This document shows positions 1 to 9,141 of a stretch of DNA of 46,449 nt, piece by piece. Made by a program: the position numbers and the translations under genes. The notes beneath the pieces were generated by a model, which saw nothing but the letters and a program-made list of their open reading frames with translations, made no database searches and was not told the origin of the DNA. The DNA lies in NCBI GenBank assembly GCA_020631235.1, contig JAHDHQ010000003.1, positions 1 through 46,449 of the forward strand, written 5' to 3'. This DNA is from Saprospiraceae bacterium (GTDB taxonomy: Bacteria; Bacteroidota; Bacteroidia; Chitinophagales; Saprospiraceae). Every line of letters begins with the position of its first letter. Within the stretch, counting starts at the first letter, position 1.

Positions 1-4
1 TAAT

Positions 5-34
5 GAAAGCTCAGCATGAAAATGTTGAGCTTTC
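5..34. other. 13-bp hairpin with GAAA loop
   Basis: Positions 5-17 pair with 22-34 over 13 base pairs, with one G-T wobble, around a GAAA loop. It lies at the left end of the repeat array. Looser versions of the arms appear before the later units near 377-397 and 608-628. Confidence 0.7.
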
Positions 35-82
35 TCCATTTAGTGATGTAGGTAATAGAATGTAGCGACCTACTCGCACGAC

Positions 83-160
83 ACCAAGCCCGGCGGTCTT
101 GGTCACCTCACTCAGAAGTGATTTAGGATCACTTCATCGCTCAGCGAAGCCGCCTTTTTT
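83..160 (+). terminator. Terminator-like structure in first repeat unit
   Basis: ACCAAG (83-88) pairs with CTTGGT (98-103), and GAAGTGAT (115-122) pairs perfectly with ATCACTTC (128-135). GGCGG (92-96) could alternatively pair with CCGCC (150-154), which runs straight into six T residues (155-160). This resembles an intrinsic terminator on the plus strand. The later units keep the CCGCC-T tract but not the GGCGG partner, so terminator function is an inference. Confidence 0.4.
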
Positions 161-733
161 AATCTTTTTCATTTAAGGATTAGGTAATAGAATGTAGCGA
201 CCTAATTGTTCGACACCAAGCTAGAAGTTCTTGTTTCCTTCAGTTAAGAGTGATGTTATACTCTTTCCCTTAGTCAAGCCGCCTTTTTAATAAGACTTAA
301 TGCTACGAAGTATAAAATAATACCACATGTATTATTTTAAAAGAAGGAACTGAGGCACTGTCCTCAGGTGTGCGTGGCATGAAAGTGTGGGGCTTTCTCC
401 ATTTAGTGATGTAGGTAAAAGAATGCAGCGATCTAATTGTTCGACACCAAGCTAGAAGTTCTTGTTTCCTTCAGTTAAGAGTGATGTTATACTCTTTCCC
501 TTAGTCAAGCCGCCTTTTTAATAAGACTGAATGCTACGAAGTATAAAATAATACTCAATTTATTATTTTAAAAGAAGGAACTGAGGCACTGTCCTCAGGT
601 GTGTGTGGGGTGAAAATGTTGGGCTTTCTCCATTTAGGGATGTAGGTAAAAGAATGTAGCGACCTACTCACTCGACACCAAGCCCGGAGGTCTTGGTTCC
701 TTCAGTCAAGAGTGATGTTATCACCCCAACACA

Positions 734-2952
734 CTAAAAATTATATTGAATCATACCTTTGATAAAAAATGGAGTACCTGGGGTAAAATGTATTTCTTCG
801 ACAGGATTAACTTCATCTCGAAGTCTTGATTCAGTAGCAAATTGTGTTTCATTCCATTCTGTATTCAACAAATTTTGGATTTGTATGCCTAGGTTTATAG
901 TTTTCCAATTATGTCCAAAGTTTAAATCGATGATACTATAGCCTTCAGCTTCTATAGAACTGTCTTCATTTGCAGGCCTATTGGCTAGATGCCTAACATT
1001 AATATTCCCATGCAATCCAGAATTCAGAAGAAGGTTCAATCCACCGACCAGTGTAAAATCAGGGGCTAATGGTATATAATTTTCACCTTCTGGATCATTG
1101 ATTGATCGCGCATGGGTGTAATTAGCATCTAGATTAAAAAACATCCAAGAAGTGGGTTGATAACGACAGCTCAGGTCGACGCCTTGTCTAGCTGTTTCTC
1201 CACTCGGCTCTACAATACCTGCATCACCCACATACACAAACTCTTGTTCTAAGAATAAATACCAATAGGCCATGTTTAAAAGTATTTTAGGACTAGGTTT
1301 CCAAATATATCCTAGATCAAATCCATGAGCAGATGGCAAAGTCTTTTCATTTATTTCGGAAACTACCACTCTAGTATCGTTTGAATGAAAACCTTTTCCT
1401 GTTTTTAGGTACAGTTGCAGCTTGTTAGACGGATTGTAAAGTATATTTAATTTGGACTGACAATTACTTCGTCACTTGTCTCCTTTTTATATTCGGTAAT
1501 AAGTTTATCATGATATTGAAAATCAAAATAATCTACTCGTATCGAAGGATTAATCGTCCATTTACTCAAATCGATCGTCGTTCCTAAAAATGCACCAATA
1601 TTGGTTTCGTTAATATCACCTAATTGGATATTTTCCAATGTTTCTTTTCTATTTAAAGTGTGAGAAAGTTCATTATCAACACTTTTATCATTACGTAGAT
1701 CTATACCTGCTCGCCAAACTCCACTCAAATTATTATGAGTATACGATTGAGTATATTCTGTATTAACTCCATAAATTGATCGATTTTCTTTTTGTTTAAT
1801 TTGGTCACCGTTTATAGAATCTATGAGAAAAAAAGTAAAATTGGAGTAAAGCTCAAAATCATAATGACTAAAATACACTCGACTTCTAATAGATGATTTC
1901 TCATCAATAATTTTAGTATGGCTAAGATTGAAATTTGTTCTAGAACTTAATCCACCCTCTGTATCATCAATAGCTCCAAATCTAGATATAGAGCCTAGAT
2001 CGACGGATCGTTGCGGAATTTGACCTGAAGCATCCCACTGACTATTAAAGTGAGAAATAGTCATTTCTAAAAAATCATTTTTGTTAAAAACCCCAGAGTA
2101 TTTCCCAAATAAATTCGTTCGATTAAAGTTTTGTGAACTTTCAAAAAAACCATCAGATGATAAAAACTCGGAAGCTATATAAGCATTATGTTTTTTGCCT
2201 TGTAAGACATTGAACATACCTAAAAGCCTATGTGTATTAAACTGACCTAGTTCCCATTTGATTAAACTATTTTCTAAATAATCTTTAGTGTTAAAACCAA
2301 CATAGCCAGCTGTATTGAAATTCCCTTGATTCTCATAATAAGGACCTTTGCCAAAATCAATTTTATGGATGGTTTCAGGAATGACAAAATGAAGGTCTGC
2401 ATAGCCTTGCCCATGAGCATGTGAGACCATATTTACAGGTAATCCATCAACAGATATGTTTATATCTGTGCCATGATCAATATCAAAACCTCTTAAAAAT
2501 ATTTGTTCTGCTTTACCACCTCCAGCATGTTGTCCAATGAAAAGACCCGGAACAGAGCGTAATATGTCTTGTGAAGAATTTACAGGTTTAGTTTGAATGT
2601 CTATTTTAGTTATGATTTCGAGCGCATCAATGCGGGGAGAGATAGTAACTTCTTCTAAGCTAATTACTTCTTCTGATAATACAGTTGTTACTATTTGGCC
2701 AAACGTTTCAATAACGAATAATTCAGTTTGAAAACCAATAAATGAAATTTGAATAGTATCACCTAAAGAACAATGATCAAGTGTAAAATTGCCTTGTTGG
2801 TTAGAATGCGTATGATTGTCTGTCGTTTTATTTAATATGTGAGCATCCTGTAAAGCTTGCTGATAATTGTCCACCACATTGCCTGTAATGGCTTGTCCAT
2901 AAATAAAGCCGGGAAAAATAATTAGGAAAAGGGTATATAAGAATATTTTCAT
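734..2952 (-). pseudogene. TonB-dependent receptor, split by a one-base frameshift
   Basis: An outer-membrane receptor for TonB-driven uptake; the substrate is unknown. The first frame (1447-2952, 501 residues) has a signal peptide (1-19), a carboxypeptidase-regulatory-like domain (about 21-100) and a plug domain (about 110-225) with GTD at 161-163 and a histidine-rich HAHGQGYADLHF stretch from 178, followed by barrel strands. The rest of the barrel lies in another frame, down to a typical aromatic C-terminus at 734. At 1451-1453 three A residues on the coding strand would have to be four: adding one A reads SPKLNILY and continues into LYLKTGKGFHSND, a standard receptor motif. The restored protein would be about 740 residues, normal for the family. 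This is either a recent pseudogene, a phase-variable run or a sequencing error. The 231-bp repeat array begins just past the stop. Confidence 0.85.
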
Positions 2953-3262
2953 CTATTTTGGTTGGTAAGGACTTGAGGTAAATTAACTGAATTATAATAA
3001 AAACAGAGCAATTTTAATTACTAAACGTAAACTTTGGTAATTCACTTCTAGTTTAACTTTGCAGCGATTTTTTTATGACTTGTAGATGTCTTTTTAGAGT
3101 GATTCAAACTTGAAGTATTTCAAAATGGGCAATTAATATCATTATAGGTCAAGTCATTATTCATCATTATATAGCTCACAGAATTAATCGGAATAAAAAT
3201 TGAATCGAAATAACTGTAGCTAATTATCAGCAATAAAGCAGCAAAAGCTACTTTTGTGAAGT
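2953..3262. other. Divergent intergenic region (310 bp)
   Basis: Separates the minus-strand receptor from the plus-strand operon at 3263. It holds one strong plus-strand promoter candidate (3033-3061), implying a leader of almost 200 bases. A 12-codon open frame starts at ATG 3075 and is followed by no other recognisable structure. I see no convincing promoter for the receptor itself. Confidence 0.5.
3033..3061 (+). promoter_or_regulatory. Consensus Bacteroidota promoter for the 3263 operon
   Basis: TTTG (3033-3036), a 17-base spacer, then TAACTTTG (3054-3061). This exactly fits the -33 TTTG / -7 TAnnTTTG promoter known for the major sigma factor of this phylum. Transcription would start near 3067, about 195 bases before the first gene. 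A second TAnnTTTG match, TACTTTTG at 3249-3256, lies almost on the start codon and has no -33 partner. Confidence 0.55.
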
Positions 3263-3718
3263 ATGAATAACAAAGGAACATTCGAAATATTAGCCTGGAT
3301 AATAAGTTTCACCCTTGTAATTTTGGTCTTAGCACCCATATATTTAGCCATTGGTGATCAATATCCTTTTTATGTTGAAAATATTTTGTTCATATTGATA
3401 TTTTTAACTTTTCTGCGCTGGTTATTTTTGATGAAGTATCATTGGTTTGACACAATGATTCCGTTTAAACTCATTATGATATTTGCTGTCATTCCTGTCT
3501 TACTCTATCTAGTGGATAATGCAATGGATTTTCAGGCTTATGCAGATGAACAAGGCTTAGAAACTTTTTTGAGTGAAGTAGAAACAAGCCAGCAATTAAA
3601 ATTAGCTAGGTATATTAAGTCCGAATACATGTTTTTTTGGGCAGGTGCTTTTATATGTAGTCTAGCCATACCTATTAAAATGATACGATCTATATGGCGT
3701 ATGAAAAACAAGCTATAA
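3263..3718 (+). CDS. Small polytopic membrane protein
   Basis: A 151-residue protein with four hydrophobic segments at about 9-29, 39-57, 67-85 and 122-141. A soluble acidic stretch (about 88-118) lies between the third and fourth. I do not recognise a named family. Its stop codon overlaps the next gene's ATG as TAATG at 3716-3720, so translation of the pair is probably coupled. It is the first gene of a tight plus-strand run with a glycosyltransferase and a YbhN-like protein, suggesting an accessory role in lipid-linked sugar handling in the inner membrane. That role is inferred from context only. Confidence 0.75.
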   Translation: MNNKGTFEILAWIISFTLVILVLAPIYLAIGDQYPFYVENILFILIFLTFLRWLFLMKYHWFDTMIPFKLIMIFAVIPVLLYLVDNAMDFQAYADEQGLETFLSEVETSQQLKLARYIKSEYMFFWAGAFICSLAIPIKMIRSIWRMKNKL

Positions 3719-5175
3719 TGGATTGGAAAAAAATAGTCATTGCTTTAGTTTTTAGTATCATTTCATATTTCTGTTTATTTCATAAACTAGAGAAAGAACC
3801 GATCAGAGTGTGGGATGAGTCATTGTTTGCTCTTAGGGCAACGTATATGATGGAAAATGGACAGTATATGTCCAATTTTAACTTAATGAATGAAGAGCTA
3901 GCGGACCATAAAAACACGAAGATGCCACTGATGACTATGGTGCAAGCCTTGTCTTTTAAAGTGTTTGGACTGGGAGAGCTTCAATTACGCTTGCCTATAA
4001 TTGTTTTGATCTTTTTGTGTATTGTATATTTTATTAGATACACTCACCATCATTTTAAGGAAGCTTCTTTGGGTTTAATTACAGCATTAATGTTAATTAC
4101 ATGTGCAGGTTTTAATAATGATCACATGGCGCGATTTGGAGATCATGATGTGATTTTTGGATGTTTTTTATTTCTGTCCTTGCTCAGCTTTTTTGCTTAT
4201 GATCAAGCTAAGAATCGAAGGGATATATTTCTGTTTGGAGTTTTTATGACGCTAGCATTGTTAACCAAGAGCATATTGGCTTTTCAATTTATTCCTGGAA
4301 TTATTGCTTATTTACTAATTACGAAAAAACTGAGTGTATACTTAAGAGATAAATGGGTATATATAGTGGCAGGATTTTGTTTAACGGTCTTTGGAGCCAC
4401 CTTTGCTTATTTAGATTATTCTTTTCCTGGTTTTATTGAAAGAACATGGAATTATGAATTAGGCGGAAGATATAGTAAAACCATTGAAGGGCATCAGGGA
4501 AATTTTTTCTACTTTCTACATGATTGGGCAAGTAAGTATTTTGTACCATGGTTTTATTTTAGTGTTTTAGGTGTTGTTTATTTATTTAAAGCAGATGTCA
4601 ATGAGCAACGTAAACAATTTTTACAATTAATGCTCTGTGCTCTATTGAGCGCTTATGTAATATTTGGATTTTCACAAACAAAGACTTTTTGGTATGGAGC
4701 ACCTATGTACTTTCCTTTAGCAGTTATAACGGCCTTTGGCGTTTTTGAGTTAATAAGACTCATAGCTAAACAAACCAGAGTTACACGATTATTTGGATAT
4801 GGTATTTTGGCGATTTGCTTGATTATACCCACTTCTTATGTAATCCAGAAAAATATATTAAGCTCTAATGCTGGCAAAGAAGAACAATACCGCTTTTTTA
4901 TCGAAGATTTAAAAAACAAACAACCCTCTTTAAAAGCATTTTCTTTGGTTGATAATAATTTTGGAACATCAGCTTATTTCTATACTCACATGTATAATAA
5001 GCAAGAAGAATATAATATAAAGTTTCATCGTGGCAATTCTTATGAGGAAGGAGAGCTAGTGATGGCATGTTTAAATAAGGTAATGGACCCCTTGTTTAAT
5101 CAATACGAAACAGAAGTTTTAGAGCATTTTAACATGTGTAAGTTGATTAAGATCAAGGCTAAAAAAAGTCAATAA
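3718..5175 (+). CDS. GT39/ArnT-like membrane glycosyltransferase
   Basis: A 485-residue polytopic protein resembling the dolichyl-phosphate-mannose mannosyltransferase/ArnT family (GT-C fold). These enzymes transfer a sugar from a polyprenyl-phosphate donor to a lipid or protein on the periplasmic face. After the first membrane helix comes WDES (32-35), the place of the conserved acidic motif in the first periplasmic loop. HKNTKMPLM follows, at the usual position of the second conserved loop. About ten further helices and a soluble tail of roughly 90 residues follow. I chose ATG 3718, which overlaps the upstream stop; an in-frame ATG at 3694 would add eight residues inside the previous gene. 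Acceptor and sugar cannot be read from the sequence. The next gene starts 19 bases downstream. Confidence 0.8.
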   Translation: MDWKKIVIALVFSIISYFCLFHKLEKEPIRVWDESLFALRATYMMENGQYMSNFNLMNEELADHKNTKMPLMTMVQALSFKVFGLGELQLRLPIIVLIFLCIVYFIRYTHHHFKEASLGLITALMLITCAGFNNDHMARFGDHDVIFGCFLFLSLLSFFAYDQAKNRRDIFLFGVFMTLALLTKSILAFQFIPGIIAYLLITKKLSVYLRDKWVYIVAGFCLTVFGATFAYLDYSFPGFIERTWNYELGGRYSKTIEGHQGNFFYFLHDWASKYFVPWFYFSVLGVVYLFKADVNEQRKQFLQLMLCALLSAYVIFGFSQTKTFWYGAPMYFPLAVITAFGVFELIRLIAKQTRVTRLFGYGILAICLIIPTSYVIQKNILSSNAGKEEQYRFFIEDLKNKQPSLKAFSLVDNNFGTSAYFYTHMYNKQEEYNIKFHRGNSYEEGELVMACLNKVMDPLFNQYETEVLEHFNMCKLIKIKAKKSQ

Positions 5176-5194
5176 TTACTACCTTTAAAGCTTT

Positions 5195-6070
5195 ATGTCA
5201 AAAAGCGAGTTTCTAAAAGAAAATAGTGAATCCTTCAGTGGAAAAAAATTAGCCTTAAATGTGGCTAAATTAGCACTATCTATATTCGCCTTTTATCTAA
5301 TTTATCTTAAAATAGATACAGATATCGTAGCCAGATATTTCAAACAACTTAATGTACTATATTTCCTCATAGCCATTGGTTGTTTTTTTATTTCTAAACT
5401 CATTTCTGCTTACAGACTTAATGCATACTACCACACCCAAAATATACACATTCCACAAACGACCAATGCTAAAGTATATTTTAACGCCATGTTTTACAAT
5501 ATTTTTATTCCTTTAATTGGAGGAGAGGCATTTAAGGTTTTTTGGATTAAAAAAAACTATGAAGCACCTGTAAAACCACTGGTTTGGAGTGCTCTATTAG
5601 ATAGAGGAAACGGCTTAGTAGCTTTAATCATTTTGAGCGTAATCTTTTTTAATAGCTACGACCAACAGTTTGATTGGGGCATATATTCTTGGCTTTTAAT
5701 ACCTCTATCGCTATTGGGCTCTTGGTTAGTGCACAAATTGTTCTTTTCTAAGTTCTTACCGGCATTTAATTATACCACACTTTTGTCTTTAGCCGTCCAA
5801 GTTTTTCAAGTTTTCACTATTTACTTTGTCATTTTAAGTCTGGGAATAACTGATCAAATCATGGCATACATTTTCGTGTTTTTGATATCTTCTTTTGCTT
5901 ATGTTTTACCCTTTTTGGGCGCTCGAGAATTAGCTTTTGTGTATGGTGCAGAATACTTAGGATTGGATAATGATTTATCCTTAGTCATTAGTGTATTGTT
6001 TTACGGTGCATTAGCGATTAATTCACTTGCAGGAGGAGTATTTTTCTTTTTTCCAATACAAAAAAAATAA
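5195..6070 (+). CDS. LPG-synthase TM/YbhN-like integral membrane protein
   Basis: A 291-residue protein with about eight hydrophobic helices. It matches the lysylphosphatidylglycerol-synthase transmembrane family (PF03706; YbhN, AglD and MprF N-terminal flippase-like). Supporting features are an N-terminal KLALSIFAFYLIYLKI helix, the LIGGEAFKVFWIKK loop where the family has a conserved GE(A/G) motif, and ALLDRGNGL in the place of the family's DR motif. Members move or modify lipid-linked molecules in the inner membrane. It sits 19 bases after the glycosyltransferase and 2 bases before the AhpD-like gene, so it is surely co-transcribed. A role as partner of the glycosyltransferase is plausible but inferred. 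Confidence 0.8.
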   Translation: MSKSEFLKENSESFSGKKLALNVAKLALSIFAFYLIYLKIDTDIVARYFKQLNVLYFLIAIGCFFISKLISAYRLNAYYHTQNIHIPQTTNAKVYFNAMFYNIFIPLIGGEAFKVFWIKKNYEAPVKPLVWSALLDRGNGLVALIILSVIFFNSYDQQFDWGIYSWLLIPLSLLGSWLVHKLFFSKFLPAFNYTTLLSLAVQVFQVFTIYFVILSLGITDQIMAYIFVFLISSFAYVLPFLGARELAFVYGAEYLGLDNDLSLVISVLFYGALAINSLAGGVFFFFPIQKK

Positions 6071-6072
6071 TT

Positions 6073-6414
6073 ATGTCAGCAGTAAATGAGTTTAACGACT
6101 ATCGTCAGAAAATGAATGATCGTATTATGGCCGCCGATAACAAAGTTATGAAGCGATTTTTTAGTTTAGACAACCAAACGTACCAAGAAGGAGCGCTTTC
6201 AGTAAAAACAAAAGAGATGTTAGGCTTAGTCGCTTCCATGGTTTTACGTTGTGATGATTGTATAAAATATCACATAGAAACTTGCCATAAAGAAGGTTTG
6301 ACAGAAGAAGAGTTGTTCGAAATATTTAGTGTGGCCAATGTTGTGGGTGGTTCCATATGTATACCGCATACAAGAAGAGCGATTGAATTTTGGGATGAGC
6401 TACAAAAAACATAG
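6073..6414 (+). CDS. AhpD/carboxymuconolactone decarboxylase-like protein
   Basis: A 113-residue, all-helical protein of the AhpD-like/CMD family (PF02627). The redox CxxC motif is C60-D-D-C63, followed by H67, the typical arrangement of the AhpD proton-relay site. Bacterial relatives reduce peroxiredoxins or related partners. The short single-domain form here matches the family's usual length. It begins 2 bases after the YbhN-like gene, an odd functional partner, so operon membership may be only positional. Cytoplasmic; no signal peptide. Confidence 0.85.
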   Translation: MSAVNEFNDYRQKMNDRIMAADNKVMKRFFSLDNQTYQEGALSVKTKEMLGLVASMVLRCDDCIKYHIETCHKEGLTEEELFEIFSVANVVGGSICIPHTRRAIEFWDELQKT

Positions 6415-6506
6415 TAGCAGTCAAAACCTAAAATATACTAAAATAGAACACCACCAAGTTTATTAATAGGCTTATAGATTGTTTCCAATTTAAAATCAAA
6501 CTATTT

Positions 6507-7226
6507 ATGAAAAATACTATTGTTGCTCTTTTCATGGTATTTAGTTGCCAACTTTCCTCGCAATGTTTTATGGATAGACACAATACTTCAATCACCGATA
6601 CTTGGCTAAGTTGTTTTAAAAGTATTAATCCTAATCCGGCCAGATATAGTACGCATTGGATTATGTATGACCTCGGAGATTTTTACAAATTAGGTCTCGC
6701 AACTATTTGGAATATGAACCATCCAGAGACCAGCCATCACGGAATCAAAGACATAGTTGTAGACTACACAAATGACATGGTTTTTTGGAAATCTTTAGGA
6801 GAATTCGAAATAGATCAAGCAGGAGGGAATGCTAAATGTGAAGGCCAACAAGCATTTGATTTTGAAGGAAAATTTGCTAGGTATGTCCTTATTTCGGTAC
6901 TTAGTACTTATGGTGATGGGAGTTGTGCTGGTTTTTCTGAATTACGCATAGAGACCTCTGGAGTTTCTAATGACGATGTAAATATTATCATGGATGATAT
7001 TATTATTAGTCCAAACCCCAACCATGATTTCGTGACAATATCTTGTTTGGAAGTAATGTGCAATGCTTCTTATCAAATATTCAATTCAAACGGCCAATTG
7101 ATTGAGCAAGGAAACATATTGGATGATAAAAAAATACATGTTGGAAGCCTACCGAGTGGTTTGTACCAATGCGTGCTTCAAAGAGAGAATCAACGATTGA
7201 GTCAAAAATTTCAGGTAATTCATTAA
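6507..7226 (+). CDS. Exported discoidin-like protein with T9SS type A sorting domain
   Basis: A 239-residue protein. Residues 1-18 form a signal peptide. The middle (about 30-155) looks like a galactose-binding/discoidin-type beta-sandwich, with a WIMYDLGDF strand near the start and RYVLISVLSTYGDG and FSELRIE near the end; this assignment is tentative. Residues from about 165 form a type IX secretion type A C-terminal domain: IIISPNPNHDFVTI opens it and LPSGLYQCVLQ is the usual penultimate motif. The protein should cross the outer membrane by T9SS and stay on the surface or be released. The ligand is unknown. The gene stands alone, 92 bases after the previous one. Confidence 0.75.
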   Translation: MKNTIVALFMVFSCQLSSQCFMDRHNTSITDTWLSCFKSINPNPARYSTHWIMYDLGDFYKLGLATIWNMNHPETSHHGIKDIVVDYTNDMVFWKSLGEFEIDQAGGNAKCEGQQAFDFEGKFARYVLISVLSTYGDGSCAGFSELRIETSGVSNDDVNIIMDDIIISPNPNHDFVTISCLEVMCNASYQIFNSNGQLIEQGNILDDKKIHVGSLPSGLYQCVLQRENQRLSQKFQVIH

Positions 7227-7300
7227 AATATAGGGTAAACCCTGTTAATGAATTGAAAATATTTTAGCAAATTTATAGAACTCCACTAAACCAAAAGGAT

Positions 7301-9121
7301 ATGACAAGAATTCTGACTTTCCTATGTTCCTTTCTGAGTGTTGTTTTTGCTTACGCCCAAAACTATGAAGATTATATTGGTGCAGGTCATGCAGAAGGAA
7401 TAACTGTTACAAGTAGCGGATCCACTGACGAAACAGCAGCCGATAATACGATCAACGGAAATGGAATGGATGCGGCTAAGATGGAGGCAGCACGATTTTT
7501 ATATCAAGCAGGATTTGGCAGTAGTTTGGAAGATGTCAATGAGGTGTTAACTATGGGCTATGAGGCTTGGATAGATCAACAAATAGCACTACCCCAAACC
7601 CAATATTTAGATGATCTTTTATCGACATGGGATTATATCCGAAATGTTTATTTATCGTCTGGATACTACGAAGAAGAAGATTTGTTCGGACCAGCTCAAG
7701 TACACTGGAATTATGTGTGGTGGGATAATGTCATGACAGAGCCCGATCAACTACGACAAAAAATAGCTTTTGCATTAAGCCAGCTAATTGTTATTTCTGG
7801 AAATAATACGGATTTATCTGGTCATGGTGAAGCCTTATCTTCTTATTACGATTTGTTAATGAAACATGCTTTCGGAAATTACGAGGATTTGCTGTATGAT
7901 GTTTCGCTCAATATGTCCATGGGCTTTTATCTGAGTCATTTAAATAACCCTAAAGCAGATCCAGAAAACAATATACACCCTGATGAGAATTTTGCTAGAG
8001 AAATTATGCAGTTGTTTAGCATTGGAGTGTATGAATTAAATATGGACGGAAGTTTAAAGACCAACAACCTTGGACAACCCATAGAAACTTATGACTTAAA
8101 TGATATCCGAGAATTAGCCAAGGTTTTTACTGGTTTAGGGCCTGGAGGTATAACAGATATGGTGGACTGGACAGACGAACCATATTTTGGATTGGGTATT
8201 TATGGAGGAGATAATACCGTACCCATGAGAATGTACGAAGAATGGCACGAAACGGAGGCTAAAACGATGTTTGGCGGTCAACATACTATTCCAGCAAATC
8301 AGCCTGGATTGGTAGATATCGAACAAGCAGTTAGCATTTTGTTTAATCATAATAATACGGCGCCTTTTGTCAGCCGGTCTTTAATCCAACGATTAATTAA
8401 ATCAAATCCTTCCCCTCAATATATTCAGCGTGTAGCTGAAGTTTTTGTAGACAATGGTGAAGGAGTAAGAGGAGATATGGCTGCAGTGGTTAAAGCCATT
8501 TTGTTAGATGATGAAGCCCGCACTTGTGCTTCGTGGTCTGAAGATAATAATGGAATGTTGAAAGAACCAGTGTTAAGGCTCACACAGCTTTTAAAGGCGG
8601 CTAATATTAGTTTAAACGAACTTCCAAACTATTGGCATAACAGTTATGATTTTGCTAATGATTTAGACCAATCGCCCTTGTATTCGCCATCTGTTTTTAA
8701 TTTTTACGAACCAGATTATAAGTTCGATGGAAACTTGAATGGACCCGAATTTCAGATATTAAATACAGTAACCACAGCGAACTATTTTAACATGGTTAGG
8801 AATTGGACGCAATGGAGCTATATAACGGCCGATTGGGAACGCGACTATCTTTTTGATGAAGAACTAGACGAAGATGTTCGGATCTTTGGCTATAACCATA
8901 CTCATATTAATGAAGAATGGGTTGTAGACAAATTAGAAACCATAGGAATGGAAGATTTTATGAATGAATTAGATGTTCTGTTAACTCATGGAAACCTAAG
9001 TGACGAAATGAGACAAACCATCAAAGAAGGTAGTGAAATGTTTAATTGGGGTACTTATCAGCGAGCCATGTATATGTTTTATTTTATTCTGGTTTCTCCC
9101 GATTTTATGATATTAAAATAA
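7301..9121 (+). CDS. DUF1800 family exported protein
   Basis: A 606-residue protein with a signal peptide (about 1-20). The DUF1800 hallmark begins near 60 with AARFLYQAGFGSS, followed by the W-I-D-Q-Q segment, NFAREIMQLFSIG in the middle and a C-terminal ILVSPDFMILK tail. DUF1800 proteins have no established biochemical function. In many bacteria they are encoded directly before a DUF1501 protein, as here (20-base gap), and the two probably act together outside the cytoplasm. The protein has no T9SS domain, so it may stay in the periplasm. Confidence 0.9.
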   Translation: MTRILTFLCSFLSVVFAYAQNYEDYIGAGHAEGITVTSSGSTDETAADNTINGNGMDAAKMEAARFLYQAGFGSSLEDVNEVLTMGYEAWIDQQIALPQTQYLDDLLSTWDYIRNVYLSSGYYEEEDLFGPAQVHWNYVWWDNVMTEPDQLRQKIAFALSQLIVISGNNTDLSGHGEALSSYYDLLMKHAFGNYEDLLYDVSLNMSMGFYLSHLNNPKADPENNIHPDENFAREIMQLFSIGVYELNMDGSLKTNNLGQPIETYDLNDIRELAKVFTGLGPGGITDMVDWTDEPYFGLGIYGGDNTVPMRMYEEWHETEAKTMFGGQHTIPANQPGLVDIEQAVSILFNHNNTAPFVSRSLIQRLIKSNPSPQYIQRVAEVFVDNGEGVRGDMAAVVKAILLDDEARTCASWSEDNNGMLKEPVLRLTQLLKAANISLNELPNYWHNSYDFANDLDQSPLYSPSVFNFYEPDYKFDGNLNGPEFQILNTVTTANYFNMVRNWTQWSYITADWERDYLFDEELDEDVRIFGYNHTHINEEWVVDKLETIGMEDFMNELDVLLTHGNLSDEMRQTIKEGSEMFNWGTYQRAMYMFYFILVSPDFMILK

Positions 9122-9141
9122 TCCGCCAAAAATCAATTATC

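Larger units (their letters stand above)
1..733. repeat. 231-bp tandem repeat array with internal hairpins
   Basis: The anchor TAGGTAAtAGAATGTAGCGA recurs, with small variations, at 49, 181, 412 and 643. Spacing is 132, 231 and 231 bases. Units 181-411 and 412-642 are nearly identical; the first unit (49-180) is shorter and the last (643-733) breaks off just before the receptor stop codon. Every unit carries short inverted repeats, for example CTGAGG/CCTCAG at 350-355 and 362-367 and a 10-bp AT-rich stem at 314-323/329-338. The stretch has no long open frame and lies downstream of the minus-strand receptor gene. It may continue left of the window. It could be a structured non-coding RNA array, a MITE-like repeat or a duplicated terminator; the sequence alone does not decide. 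Confidence 0.9.

Noticed and set aside
1-733. CRISPR array
   Set aside because: Units are 231 bases and nearly identical over their whole length; there are no short repeats with unique spacers and no cas genes.
9046-9141. Longer start for the DUF1501 protein
   Set aside because: It overlaps the DUF1800 gene and places 32 unlike residues before the twin-arginine signal.
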